From: an uncultured bacterium | GTDB taxonomy: Bacteria; Armatimonadota; UBA5829 | Assembly: GCA_938074205.1 (NCBI GenBank) | Contig: CALJES010000015.1 | Location: 1-64,000 of the forward strand | Direction of reading: 5' to 3' | DNA length: 64,000 bases | Shown here: positions 54,918 to 64,000 of the stretch, one piece after another | How positions within the stretch are numbered: the stretch's first letter is position 1 | Layout: every line of letters starts with the position of its first letter | Translations under genes and position numbers: made by a program | The notes under the pieces: model-generated | The model's input: the letters and a program-made list of their open reading frames with translations, nothing else | Told to the model about the DNA's origin: nothing | Databases searched by the model: none

Positions 54918-56532
54918 TAAGGCAGCGATCGGTCGTCAGACCCAACTGCCATTCAAGCGCGCTCTTGAAATCAGTCTCAAGAGCTTAAAGATAAGGTTCT
55001 GGCGTTCAATGATAACGGCCGCTGGCATTTTCTTGGGAATCGCGTTCCTGACTGTCGTACTAACACAGTCCCTGTTGCAATGGCCGATTCCTGAGAGAGT
55101 TGACGCAGGATTTGTTAGGGTTAGCGGACAGGTCAATGGGCCTGGCGACTATGACGTGTGGACCCCTGCGTCGATTGATGAGGGTCTTAAAGCAGGTATT
55201 CCAAAAGAAGTTCTGGAGCGAGTTGCCGTCGATGGCAAGTTCAACCTAAGAGATATAGTTCAGGGTGCAATAAACGCTGAGCGTGCTGAGAAGAAACTCA
55301 AGCGTTTGGAGCAAGAGTGGCGCGACCTCTCCAAGATCAAGGACGACCTGGCTTTCTACGTAAGTGTCGCCTCAGACGCGGATATAAGAATTCGAGAAGC
55401 GTTGAAACGCGGGGTGCCAAAGTTCACTGCGCGCAACCTAGCAATAGTGGCAGACGTGAGGAAGGACCTGGAAAGAATGCTGGAAGAAGAAGGGCCAAGT
55501 TCAGATAGCAAGGAAGTTCGCGCGCTCAAGGCGGAACTCGATTTCTACATGGCAGCTGCTGCCGATCCAAGGGTAAAACTTTCGGACGCGGTGAAATACG
55601 GTGTTCCAGAGGGAAAAAAGCGCAGAACTCCTGGTGAGAAGGCGACCTTCAAGGGCAGTGATCTGGCTGAAATTATCAGGCAGCAACCGGAGTGGGTTAA
55701 TACACTCTTCGCGAGCGCTGCGTTGGACCAGGACGTCACTATTAAAGACGCTATCAGGCAAGGCGTCCCTGAAACAGTAGCGAAAAGGTTGGCAGGGCAG
55801 GGAAATACTTTCAAGCCCAGCGCGCTCAATGACTTGATCAAGACGTACCCGGATCAGGTAAAGAAGTGGAAGCGCAGAGCAGAGCGCAACTCGATATTCA
55901 AGGCTGTTTCCAAATCAGCTGTTGCTGTAATTGCTCGTTCTCATGCAAGAACTCTGAACGATGTGCTGGCTGACGCGAAACAGTTGGCGAAAGAGGCCGA
56001 CCGTACGAACGTGATGATTGTCAACAAAGACCGAAAGATAAAAGTTGATTTCTCGCGTTACGGGCAGGATGCTGGCAATGTCAAACTTGTTGACGGCGAC
56101 AACATCTATGTCCCAGATCGCAATGCGCGCTATCGGATGATATGGTTGGTGGTTATGTCCTTATTAGTTTGCACAGTTGGTATAACAAACAGTATGCTTA
56201 TGTCGGTAACCGAGCGTTTCAAGGAAATCGGCACAATGAAATGCTTGGGGGCTTTGGATAAGTTTGTAGTTGAGCTGTTTATGCTGGAGTCTGGGATGAT
56301 GGGCGGCGCTGCATCAATTCTGGGCTGGCTGACCGGTTTCATTCTTATGGTTATCGTTGCCGTGTCAACCACCGGTTGGGATGTTATCCGCAATTTGGAA
56401 GCGAAGGCCGTTCTGCTGACGTTTATCGAGGCAGTAGTCATTGGCATGCTTTTGACTATTATTGCGACGATAGCACCTGCCAAGCGAGCGGCGGATATGC
56501 CGCCTGCTATGGCTTTACGGTCTGAGATATAA
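54901..56532 (+). CDS. FtsX-type permease with GVP repeats and an SLBB-like domain
   Basis: 543 residues from a GTG preceded by AGGAGG. The first helix (MITAAGIFLGIAFLTVVL) and the C-terminal FtsX part (SMLMSVTERFKEIGTMKCLG, then helices to ~535, ending ALRSEI) are standard. Between them lies an unusual exported domain. It holds four short repeats of the form D-x-x-I-x-x-A-x-x-x-GVP (near 91, 159, 222 and 277), a charged coiled-coil-like stretch (~120-150), and residues ~349-405 that look like an SLBB beta-grasp (LNDVLADAKQLAKEADRTNV ending VDGDNIYVPDRN). SLBB domains usually occur in polysaccharide export proteins, not in FtsX permeases. Confidence 0.85.
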   Translation: MPNESSKAAIGRQTQLPFKRALEISLKSLKIRFWRSMITAAGIFLGIAFLTVVLTQSLLQWPIPERVDAGFVRVSGQVNGPGDYDVWTPASIDEGLKAGIPKEVLERVAVDGKFNLRDIVQGAINAERAEKKLKRLEQEWRDLSKIKDDLAFYVSVASDADIRIREALKRGVPKFTARNLAIVADVRKDLERMLEEEGPSSDSKEVRALKAELDFYMAAAADPRVKLSDAVKYGVPEGKKRRTPGEKATFKGSDLAEIIRQQPEWVNTLFASAALDQDVTIKDAIRQGVPETVAKRLAGQGNTFKPSALNDLIKTYPDQVKKWKRRAERNSIFKAVSKSAVAVIARSHARTLNDVLADAKQLAKEADRTNVMIVNKDRKIKVDFSRYGQDAGNVKLVDGDNIYVPDRNARYRMIWLVVMSLLVCTVGITNSMLMSVTERFKEIGTMKCLGALDKFVVELFMLESGMMGGAASILGWLTGFILMVIVAVSTTGWDVIRNLEAKAVLLTFIEAVVIGMLLTIIATIAPAKRAADMPPAMALRSEI

Positions 56533-56598
56533 TTTGCCCGATGGTTAGACAATAAAAACCTATTAAGATTCTCCCGTGTAGAGAGGTGAAACCAAACA

Positions 56599-57345
56599 AT
56601 GGCGAACGAAAAGCGTGAATACGTGGTGCGGTGTAAAGACCTATACAAAGAGTTCGTGATGGGAGATACGGTTCTGCAAGCGCTAAAGGGCATCCAGCTT
56701 GATATTTATAGAGGAGAGTACGTATCTATTATGGGTCCGTCTGGTTCTGGCAAGTCAACACTGTTTAACATGGTCGGAGGTCTGGACAAGCCCACCTCCG
56801 GCACGGTGTTCATTAACGATGTGGATATGGCTCAATTGGATGCCCAAGAACTTGCCTACCTGAGATGCCGCACCATAGGCTATATATTCCAGACGTTCAA
56901 CTTGATCCCAGTAATGACGGCCCTCGAAAACGTCGTCTTGCCTATGATTTTCGCAGGAGTTCCGCAAGATGAAGCTGTGGAGCGTGGTATTGAGTTACTG
57001 AAGATAGTTGGTCTGGGCGATCGACTGCATCACAAGCCGACCGAATTATCGGGTGGTCAGCAGCAGCGAGTTGCGTGCGCTCGGGCTCTTGCGAATAATC
57101 CTGCAATAATACTCGCCGATGAGCCGACTGGAAACCTTGATCTTAAGACGGGGAAGGAGATCATTGAACTCCTGCGCAGGCTCAATAAAGAGCAGGGCGT
57201 GACGGTCATTTCGGCAACGCACGATCTCAAAATGATCGATATCTCTGATCGCATCGTCTGGATACGCGACGGCCAGATAGAACGGATCGAGAACAGAGAA
57301 GATATCGAGCTTAAGGTTGGTTCTGTAGAGCACGAAGAAGAATGA
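56599..57345 (+). CDS. ABC transporter ATPase, LolD/MacB type
   Basis: 248 residues. Walker A GPSGSGKST begins at residue 46, the Q-loop is in FQTFNLIPVMTALENV, the signature is LSGGQQQRVACARAL, Walker B is IILADEPTGNLD and the H-loop is SATHDLK. This is the LolD/FtsE/MacB class that powers FtsX-type permeases. GAGAGGTG precedes the ATG. As the only ATPase in the block, it would serve both the 2030-residue and the 543-residue permease, giving a LolCDE-like asymmetric complex. Confidence 0.95.
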   Translation: MANEKREYVVRCKDLYKEFVMGDTVLQALKGIQLDIYRGEYVSIMGPSGSGKSTLFNMVGGLDKPTSGTVFINDVDMAQLDAQELAYLRCRTIGYIFQTFNLIPVMTALENVVLPMIFAGVPQDEAVERGIELLKIVGLGDRLHHKPTELSGGQQQRVACARALANNPAIILADEPTGNLDLKTGKEIIELLRRLNKEQGVTVISATHDLKMIDISDRIVWIRDGQIERIENREDIELKVGSVEHEEE

Positions 57346-57483
57346 CCATCCACCCGAAGATGGGACGAATCTCCAAGTAGTTTGTCAGCTGCCTAGGCAA
57401 GTTGTGGGCGATACAGCAAAAGGCAGTTGAAGTTTCAAAGATGGCATATCTTGACTGCTGGCGGTATTCGTTGCTTCGGAAGT

Positions 57484-60400
57484 TCAGATCAAGCTGCGCA
57501 AAGTAAGACTACGTAGCTCCCTCTCGAAACCTATAGATCTGAGAATCGGCTCGATAGGACTGCCAAGAATAGGCTCCTCACCCAGTCGCGTCAGTTCGAC
57601 TTTGCGATAGGATCTGATGGGCCATGGACTGTCCACGAGATGCACAAGCGATTGCAGGGCAGTTTCAAGATAGTTCTGCTGAAGGTTTGGCTTTACGTTT
57701 ATGATACCGGATCCAAGCTCGACAGTTACTACAGGATTCCCGTCTAGTAGGACTGCGTAGTTCGAATGTATACGGTTCAGCCTTTCGAATCCTATGTCGA
57801 ACGGTCCTGATGTCGAGAAAAGGCAAGCAGGATCACAGGCGTTGATAAGAACTGCTGTAGGTTGATGTCTGGATAGGTCTGCTGATTCCAAATTTGCAGT
57901 CACCCGTTTTAGCTCATTGATCGCTTCAGGAAGTGCAAATTGGGCTCCAGATAGCCCTTCTACAAAATATCCTCGCTCTATTTCACCAGCGAATTCCATC
58001 CTTTGATATGCGCGATACAGCCGTGACCAAGGTACTCTGATTTCCCCCGGCCTTTGCACGAGTTCTCTAGACACTATGCCATATCGTTGCAGTAAAATCC
58101 TTGCGCAGATCTCTGCGCTTTGATCTTCGTCGAGTTCCTGATGGGGTATCGACCTAAGGAGAGTCCATCTGCCCGGTATGGGCTGGGGTGGGTTAACGAA
58201 CGTTCGAGCTATTCGAGAACGAGTGCGATAGAACGCTCGTTTGTCATACCGAGCGTTTAGGTCGACCTCGGCTGAAACCGCAGGAGGTCTGCCCGCGTGC
58301 AGTATTCCGAAATAATCATAAGTCACTTCGCCGCTTAATACGAGCTCCCAAAGGGCGCGCTGGACCGCGCGCGAGTCGAGTCCCGTTTCGAGTACGATTT
58401 CCATTAGGAATAATGCTCCCCGTCGCTCTAGACATTCAAGGACCAGTTGGGCTTCGGAAGAGAGTTTTGGCTTTTTGTTGGATTCCAAAACCCAAGGATA
58501 CAGCGCGCCGAATTCTCGTCTAGTCAGGAACAAGACGTCGCCGGTTTTGTCAGGATTCGGCGATCTGGCAACCCATAGAAACTCTGCAGAAAGGCATAGA
58601 TTGTCAATATATTCTGGCTTGAAATTCCTAACTCTTCTACTCATAATATCTGGCAGCCATATCGAAATAGGCGCCCACACTCCTTCGAGCTGTAATAGGA
58701 CTGTCCGGACTCCTTCTCGTTCTTCTAGTGTTGTGGAGGGATGCAAATGCTGCCAACGAGTCAGAAAGTCTGAGAAGAATTTCGGTGGAACGAGTTTGGC
58801 GTGCGACTTGGCTACAGCAAGCGAACGGCGGTAGACGAGCTCTAGATTATTTGGGCTCATCCAGCGACGAAGGTCAGTCTCAGGTTCAGGTTGTATTTCG
58901 ACGAGCTCTCCTCGGAGCGTCATCTCGTCTATAACCTGTTGCACGGTGTCCTCTGGAACTCCGTAATACGCGGCTATTTGTTGCGGCACCACTGCCGCTC
59001 TGTTTGCGATATGCCTTTCTAGCAGTTCTTTAACGTCAGCGGTAGATGCTTCACCGGCCGCCAGACGCATGTATTCCTCCAACTGTTCGTCCGCAACAAT
59101 ACGGTTCGCCGGCTTGGCTTTCGGCAAGGCTAGACGGATCAATCTTCCCTCGTTGAAAAGGGGTTCTAAGATATGGTTATCCGCTGCTAATTTATCTAGT
59201 TTGTCCTCAGGTATGTCTCCAAGCCGCCGGACTAGTTCATAAAGCTCCTCAGCTGTCCTTACCCTAACCTGCGAACCGGTGCCAAGAAATCGGTTGTCCA
59301 GCTCTTCGATTGCTTGCTCATCAAGTTTTCGATCGACTCTTCCTTTTGCCAAATCTGAGATTAATCCCAGTTCTCCGCTCGAGGGCAGTTTAGATGTTGC
59401 ACATTTCGGTTCGTCCCACTCGTACTGGTATATTGCTTGGAAGTCGAGAAGCATAGTGGATGCGAAAGCTGAAGGCGTTTGGCGTTCGACTAAGCTGAGC
59501 TCAATCTCACCGCGCTGTACTCTTGTCAAGATCTCGTATAATTTCTCGACCTGCAAATAGTCTTGAAGACATTCGCGATAAGTTTCAACCACTATGGGAA
59601 ATCTGTCGAGCGTTCGGGCTACAGCTAGTAAGTCCTTGGCTTTGAGTCTCTGGAGCCAAAGTGGAGTCCGTTTCCCAGGTCGTCCAGTGGGCAGCAAAAG
59701 CGCACGCGCGGCGTTTTGCCTAAATCTCAAACCGAAAAGGGCAGTGTTGGGCAGGTCTTCTAAAATTAGTTGTTCCGCTCTCTCTGGCGTCAATTCATAG
59801 AACAGTCGATCTATGGGCGGAATTTCGCAATCCGGCAATCGAAAAAGTACGCCGTTGTCTCCAGATACGCTTTCCGGTTCCACACCGGTTTGGCGCTTTA
59901 TCAAAGCACCGAATGCAATTCTAAGAGCTTGGTGTACCCTGCCGCCAAAAACGCTCAATACCGCGAGGCGCGGGCATCCGATCTCGTCTTTGAATGTTTC
60001 TAAGACTATGCGGCGGTCTGTAGGCAGCCCGGGTGAACTCGAACTTCCCATCTGTGCACTAATGAACGCGGATAGGTTTTTCGCGGCACGCCTGTCCAGG
60101 CAAAAAGAGTTTTCTAGCCATTGTTCAGGATTCTCTGGGTGCTCTTCGATTGATCGAAACAAAGCGCCCATTCGTTGACCGACTAATGCAGACCGCGGCA
60201 CGCTTTCACCTCGCCAGAAAGGCATCCTCGCCTGCCGCGATTTTGCGAATGTGACCCAGACACGGTCAGCGTCAATTTTCACAATCTTCCAGTTGTTGGT
60301 TCCCAGAGAAAAGACATCTCCCTCACGGGACTCATATATGAATTCTTCGTCGAGTTCTCCCAACTTGACGTCTGTGCCTTCTAGATACACCGGATATTCG

Positions 60401-61914
60401 CCAGTGTCCGGAATTGCACCGCCGTTGGTTATGACCAAACGCTGCGTTCCAGGAAGCGGGGAGATTCGGCCCGTGACCCTGTCCAGCGATACCCTAGGTC
60501 TCAGTTCGCGGAACAGTCTTGAGGGGTATCTTCCAGAAACGAGTTGCAGCGTTATGTTAAAGGCTTCCTCAGTAAGTTCGTGGAACGCATAGGTTCGCCG
60601 GATGGTCCTAAATACTTCGCTTGCCGTCGTGCCATCCACTGATGCCATTGCCACGATCTGTTGTGCCAAAATGTCGAGGCAGTTTCTCGGCACTTTTGTG
60701 TACTCGATATCAGCTTCCATCATTGCGGAAGCTAGCGCAGCTGATTCGGCTAAATCTGAGCAGGTCTTGGGGACGATTATCCCCTTACTGGTTCCTTTAT
60801 ACGCGTGACCTGCCCTACCGACACGCTGCAAACCGCGAGAAACCTCCTTTGGGGATTCGACTTGACAAACGAGGTCCACTGCTCCCATGTCAATGCCTAA
60901 TTCCAGTGTGCCCGTTGCAACCACGCCTCGCAGCTCGCCCGCTTTGAGCGCCTCTTCGGTTTTGTGTCGGATTTCAGGCGAAACGCTGCCGTGATGTGGT
61001 TTGACGAGTTCTTCGCTGGCAAGTTCGTTAATACCCATCGTGAGCCGCTCGACTACGCGCCGGGTGTTTGCAAAAATGATCGTCGACTTGTGTGCACGAA
61101 TCTCCTGGAGCAGCGTTTGGCAGATCGATGGCCAGACAGAACCTGTGTCGGGATGCCTAAGATCGTCGCATGGGCATATCACTTTGAGGTCTATCTGTCT
61201 GCCAATTCCAGCGTCGACAATTTCTACGTATCTTGGCTCGCCCAGGTCATTGAATCCGCCGAGGAAGCGCGCTGTTTCCTCGAGCGGCTTTTGCGTTGCA
61301 GAAAGACCTATTCGGACAGGAGAAGCTGAACAATAGTTTTCAAGCCGTTCGATCAGTACCGAAAGAAACACGCCGCGCTTATTGGGGCTTAGTGAGTGGA
61401 TTTCATCCACGATAATATATCGGACAGTCTGCAGAATGGAGCGCGCGGAAGACGTTAGAATTATGTGAAGAGATTCCGGAGTGGTAATTAGTATGTTAGG
61501 CGGCTTCTTAACCATTCGTCTTCTTTCTTCATATGGTGTGTCTCCTGTTCTTACTGCTACGTTGATTTCAGGCATCGAGAGGCCCATTCGCGCTGCCGTA
61601 TCTCGCATTTCCGACAGGGGCAAGTTCAAGTTACGCTCGATATCGTAGCCGAGGGCTTTCAGCGGAGACACGTATAGTATCTCCACGCCATGTTCTGGTG
61701 CTGCATGTTGCTCAAGATCGATAAGAACGCGGTTGATGGCCGCGAGAAATGCTGCCAGAGTCTTTCCTGAACCAGTAGGAGCAAGTATTAGTGTGTGCTT
61801 TCGCTGAATTATCAGGGGCCAGCCCCGCTTTTGGGGTTCCGTTGGCTCAGCGAATCGGCTGCGAAACCACGTAGCTATTATCGGGTGGAAGTCGGATGGC
61901 AGATCGAAATTCAC
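57484..61914 (-). CDS. Lhr-type large DEAD/DEAH helicase
   Basis: 1476 residues from a GTG at 61914; a TTG six codons upstream is the alternative. Motif I is APTGSGKT, the Walker B box is VDEIHSL, motif III is GLSATQKPL and motif VI lies in RGLQRVGRAGH. After the two RecA domains come ~900 residues of the winged-helix/Lhr-core and C-terminal extension, full length for bacterial Lhr. Lhr proteins are 3'-5' ssDNA translocases linked to DNA repair. A TATAAT ends exactly six bases before the GTG, so the mRNA may be leaderless. Confidence 0.9.
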   Translation of the reverse strand: MNFDLPSDFHPIIATWFRSRFAEPTEPQKRGWPLIIQRKHTLILAPTGSGKTLAAFLAAINRVLIDLEQHAAPEHGVEILYVSPLKALGYDIERNLNLPLSEMRDTAARMGLSMPEINVAVRTGDTPYEERRRMVKKPPNILITTPESLHIILTSSARSILQTVRYIIVDEIHSLSPNKRGVFLSVLIERLENYCSASPVRIGLSATQKPLEETARFLGGFNDLGEPRYVEIVDAGIGRQIDLKVICPCDDLRHPDTGSVWPSICQTLLQEIRAHKSTIIFANTRRVVERLTMGINELASEELVKPHHGSVSPEIRHKTEEALKAGELRGVVATGTLELGIDMGAVDLVCQVESPKEVSRGLQRVGRAGHAYKGTSKGIIVPKTCSDLAESAALASAMMEADIEYTKVPRNCLDILAQQIVAMASVDGTTASEVFRTIRRTYAFHELTEEAFNITLQLVSGRYPSRLFRELRPRVSLDRVTGRISPLPGTQRLVITNGGAIPDTGEYPVYLEGTDVKLGELDEEFIYESREGDVFSLGTNNWKIVKIDADRVWVTFAKSRQARMPFWRGESVPRSALVGQRMGALFRSIEEHPENPEQWLENSFCLDRRAAKNLSAFISAQMGSSSSPGLPTDRRIVLETFKDEIGCPRLAVLSVFGGRVHQALRIAFGALIKRQTGVEPESVSGDNGVLFRLPDCEIPPIDRLFYELTPERAEQLILEDLPNTALFGLRFRQNAARALLLPTGRPGKRTPLWLQRLKAKDLLAVARTLDRFPIVVETYRECLQDYLQVEKLYEILTRVQRGEIELSLVERQTPSAFASTMLLDFQAIYQYEWDEPKCATSKLPSSGELGLISDLAKGRVDRKLDEQAIEELDNRFLGTGSQVRVRTAEELYELVRRLGDIPEDKLDKLAADNHILEPLFNEGRLIRLALPKAKPANRIVADEQLEEYMRLAAGEASTADVKELLERHIANRAAVVPQQIAAYYGVPEDTVQQVIDEMTLRGELVEIQPEPETDLRRWMSPNNLELVYRRSLAVAKSHAKLVPPKFFSDFLTRWQHLHPSTTLEEREGVRTVLLQLEGVWAPISIWLPDIMSRRVRNFKPEYIDNLCLSAEFLWVARSPNPDKTGDVLFLTRREFGALYPWVLESNKKPKLSSEAQLVLECLERRGALFLMEIVLETGLDSRAVQRALWELVLSGEVTYDYFGILHAGRPPAVSAEVDLNARYDKRAFYRTRSRIARTFVNPPQPIPGRWTLLRSIPHQELDEDQSAEICARILLQRYGIVSRELVQRPGEIRVPWSRLYRAYQRMEFAGEIERGYFVEGLSGAQFALPEAINELKRVTANLESADLSRHQPTAVLINACDPACLFSTSGPFDIGFERLNRIHSNYAVLLDGNPVVTVELGSGIINVKPNLQQNYLETALQSLVHLVDSPWPIRSYRKVELTRLGEEPILGSPIEPILRSIGFERELRSLTLRSLI

Positions 61915-61920
61915 GAGAGT

Positions 61921-61926
61921 ATTATA
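61921..61926 (-). promoter_or_regulatory. -10 box for a leaderless lhr mRNA
   Basis: A perfect TATAAT on the minus strand is followed by ACTCTC and then the GTG, placing the transcription start at or next to the start codon. No clear -35 or Shine-Dalgarno is seen. Confidence 0.5.
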
Positions 61927-62036
61927 TCGCAACGTGAACGACTGTTGTTGGTCATTGTCGTTCTCACCGGTTTAGAAGGGGTATTGTTAATCAGGAGCGA
62001 GAAGCCCGCAATCGGCGTCATACAAAAGTGTAGTTT

Positions 62037-62045
62037 TGGTATAAT
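62037..62045 (+). promoter_or_regulatory. Extended -10 promoter of the lyase gene
   Basis: TGGTATAAT gives an extended -10 element like the one at 45154. It lies 85 bases before the ATG at 62131; no good -35 is present. Confidence 0.5.
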
Positions 62046-62130
62046 TGAATAATCCACCACGCAGGATATCCATAATGATAAATATAATTCGTTTGTTTAG
62101 GAACGTGCAGAAGTCGGTAGGAGGAAATCG

Positions 62131-64000
62131 ATGCGCATCTTCTTTACACTACTCGTTTTTGTCCTGATTGTCAGTGGTGCCATTGGGGGGCCGATTTTGG
62201 ACGACATTCTCAATACAATGTACATGGATCAATCGCTTGTCCGGAGCGGCGATGATTATGCGACTGTAACTCATGACAAGCCACTTGGGCAAACCTTTAT
62301 TACAGGAGAGAAGACGGTACGCATCTGCCGGATTGCACTTAATGTCGCTTATGAGCACGAGAGTTGGCAGCCAGGCGAGGAGTTGGTTGTGACGCTGTGG
62401 GATAGTCCCAAGAAGCAGCAGAGGCTAGGCAGCTTTTCCATACCTTATGAGCGCAGACGTTGGAACGGCCGCATACTAATGTTTTCCGTTGAAGCGGACG
62501 TGCAGCCGAACCGCCAGTATTACTTTGAGGTCACTGTAGAAGGCGGCGACGGGACTATACACGGTATACTTCTTGCTCGACATGACCGGCCTTATGAGTC
62601 GGGACAAGCCTACGTAGGCGGAGAACCCATGGATCGAGACATATGGTTCGAGACGTATGTCAAGAAACCCGTCGATCGCGATGCGCAGTTTGAAGAGTTT
62701 TTCTCCAACTTCGATCTTGATCTTCCTGGTCTTGCCAAAGTCAAGGCGGCGGTTGCTGCAAAGGACTGGGATGCGGCTTGCCGTGAATTTTTGAACCATA
62801 TGGAGAGCCGAAGGGACATTTTTCCTGAGGAAGATGCAATTCCTGGGCGGCGTACGCCCCCGGGTTTCGACAAGCGGGAAGCAGATCTAGTGGTTGAGCA
62901 AAAGTGGCCAGCTCAAGACGGCACAATTGTTGATCTTGGTCCGAACTGGAACTATCACGCAACTTGGCCAACACTGGGCGGAGTAGGGCTTACCCGTACC
63001 GGTCTGATGAAACCTCTTGCCTGGGCTTATTCTGCTACAGGTGACCCAAAGTATGCTCGTGCTTGGAATGATATGCTTATTTCACTATTTCGGAACTATC
63101 CTAGTCCACTTAAGTCTGGCGTTATCAAAGGCGAAGGTAAGATCAGACCTACCATTCCCGCCGGCATATCAGGCAGCCTGTGGGATTCGATATCTATAGC
63201 AGCTAGACTGCACCATGAAACATTTTACAACCGCTTCCGCAAGTCGCCACTTTTCACTCAAGACGTTCGCATCGCCTGGTGGGCAAACATGGCCGATATG
63301 GCAAACTGCCTGGAGCGGATGGAAGCAGGTGGAAATTGGACTACGCAGAACACTACCTCGCTTTTCAGTTTGGGAATGAAATACCCGGAATTCAAGAAGT
63401 CCAAGCAGTGGTTTGCGATGGGCTTCGAAGGCATCAAACAGAACCTGATAGACAATACTTTTCCGGACGGCGCTTTGCGAGAAGCTACGACTGGGTATCA
63501 CAGTTTCAGCCTAGGTATGTTCTTCGACACTATCACTCGAGCCAAGAAAATGGGCCTCAAAGTGCCTGAGGAGCATATGAAACGACTCGAAGCAATGTTC
63601 AACTATTCTATGTATTCCACCCAGCCTGACTGGACGCTGCCTGTCTGGGGCGATACGAACCGGCCAATAGACCAGACTGCTCAAATACTCCGCGGTGGTG
63701 AGTATTTCAACCGACAGGACATGATTTGGGTGGGCACGAGGGGTAAGAGAGGTGTCAAACCTGCGCACGACTCCATTGCGTTTATGGAGGCCGGGTATTT
63801 CATTATGCGCAGCGGCTGGGATCCTTTGGCTCTGTATCTAGCTACTCGAAACGGTTTTTCACAGTCGCATTACCATCACGACCAACTCAGTGTAATAGTC
63901 CAGGCTTATGGTTCGGATTTGTTGCCCGACATGGGTGTCTACACCTATGGGACGCCTGAGTGCACTGAACTTGTCAAGACTACTTCTCACAGTACCGTGA
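62131..64000 (+). CDS. Heparinase II/III-like polysaccharide lyase, secreted (partial)
   Basis: Starts at an ATG after TAGGAGGAAA and runs off the window (623 codons seen). A signal peptide (MRIFFTLLVFVLIVSGAIGG) is followed by a ~170-residue beta-rich, possibly carbohydrate-binding, domain. The middle is an alpha/alpha barrel with the pattern GGNWTTQNTTSLFSLGMKYP and PDGALREATTGYHSF. The start of the C-terminal beta domain reads SQSHYHHDQLSVIVQAYGSD, then LLPDMGVYTYG. This fits heparinase II/III or alginate-lyase families, which cleave uronic-acid polysaccharides by beta-elimination. With the sulfatase at 28218, it suggests use of sulfated or uronate-containing glycans. Confidence 0.85.
   Translation, partial: MRIFFTLLVFVLIVSGAIGGPILDDILNTMYMDQSLVRSGDDYATVTHDKPLGQTFITGEKTVRICRIALNVAYEHESWQPGEELVVTLWDSPKKQQRLGSFSIPYERRRWNGRILMFSVEADVQPNRQYYFEVTVEGGDGTIHGILLARHDRPYESGQAYVGGEPMDRDIWFETYVKKPVDRDAQFEEFFSNFDLDLPGLAKVKAAVAAKDWDAACREFLNHMESRRDIFPEEDAIPGRRTPPGFDKREADLVVEQKWPAQDGTIVDLGPNWNYHATWPTLGGVGLTRTGLMKPLAWAYSATGDPKYARAWNDMLISLFRNYPSPLKSGVIKGEGKIRPTIPAGISGSLWDSISIAARLHHETFYNRFRKSPLFTQDVRIAWWANMADMANCLERMEAGGNWTTQNTTSLFSLGMKYPEFKKSKQWFAMGFEGIKQNLIDNTFPDGALREATTGYHSFSLGMFFDTITRAKKMGLKVPEEHMKRLEAMFNYSMYSTQPDWTLPVWGDTNRPIDQTAQILRGGEYFNRQDMIWVGTRGKRGVKPAHDSIAFMEAGYFIMRSGWDPLALYLATRNGFSQSHYHHDQLSVIVQAYGSDLLPDMGVYTYGTPECTELVKTTSHSTV

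Noticed and set aside
57484-61932. Several long plus-strand frames opposite the Lhr gene
   Set aside because: They are shadows of the minus-strand helicase; their translations lack domains and the helicase motifs are complete.
1-64000. CRISPR arrays, insertion sequences, prophage genes or tRNAs
   Set aside because: Looked for on both strands; no regularly spaced repeats, transposase or integrase motifs or tRNA cloverleaf were seen.

Overview
The window is bacterial chromosome of moderate GC. It opens in the last codons of tuf and runs through one long, complete S10-spc-alpha ribosomal superoperon, ending with truA-rplM-rpsI and a strong terminator near 20117-20155. The rest is looser accessory sequence. 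The lineage cannot be fixed from sequence alone. A PEP-CTERM protein, a Tat-type sulfatase, a heparinase II/III-like lyase, a TMTC-like TPR glycosyltransferase, an OPT-like transporter and a non-canonical EF-G paralogue together would suit Armatimonadota or a neighbouring phylum. This is inference. UGA is a normal stop here and TTG/GTG starts are common.

Layout. 1-20084: tuf(end)-rpsJ-rplCDWB-rpsS-rplV-rpsC-rplP-rpmC-rpsQ-rplNXE-[EF-G-like]-rpsN-rpsH-rplFR-rpsE-rpmD-rplO-secY-adk-map-infA-rpmJ-rpsMKD-rpoA-rplQ-truA-rplM-rpsI. The EF-G-like GTPase inside the spc block is unusual. L22, S3, S5 and RpoA carry extra, mostly acidic tails. 20156-28122: rluD, a DUF951 protein, a DUF72 protein, a structured RNA resembling a c-di-GMP-I (GEMM) aptamer with no gene behind it, an alpha/beta hydrolase (minus), an orphan CoA-dehydratase activase and ppdK. 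28218-35978: Tat sulfatase, a DegT aminotransferase plus Gfo/Idh/MocA pair behind a palindrome-overlapped promoter, a frameshifted PEP-CTERM protein (minus), a TMTC-like protein, a GNAT protein and a small zinc-ribbon gene interrupted by UGA. 36032-43021 (minus): M48 protease, a five-PAS histidine kinase and leuS.

43343-57345: a secreted protein of unknown function, then a six-gene same-strand block that is the most novel part of the window. It encodes a 2030-residue protein fusing an inactive-looking M28 peptidase, five copies of an unrecognised repeat and an FtsX/MacB permease; an OPT-like membrane protein; an internally duplicated unknown protein; a PqqD-like protein; a second FtsX permease carrying GVP repeats and an SLBB-like domain; and a LolD/MacB-type ATPase. 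I read it as an asymmetric ABC system of the LolCDE/MacB mechanotransmission class, coupled to envelope or polysaccharide binding. The substrate is unknown.

57484-64000: an Lhr-type helicase (minus) with a probable leaderless GTG start, then a secreted heparinase II/III-like lyase cut by the window end.
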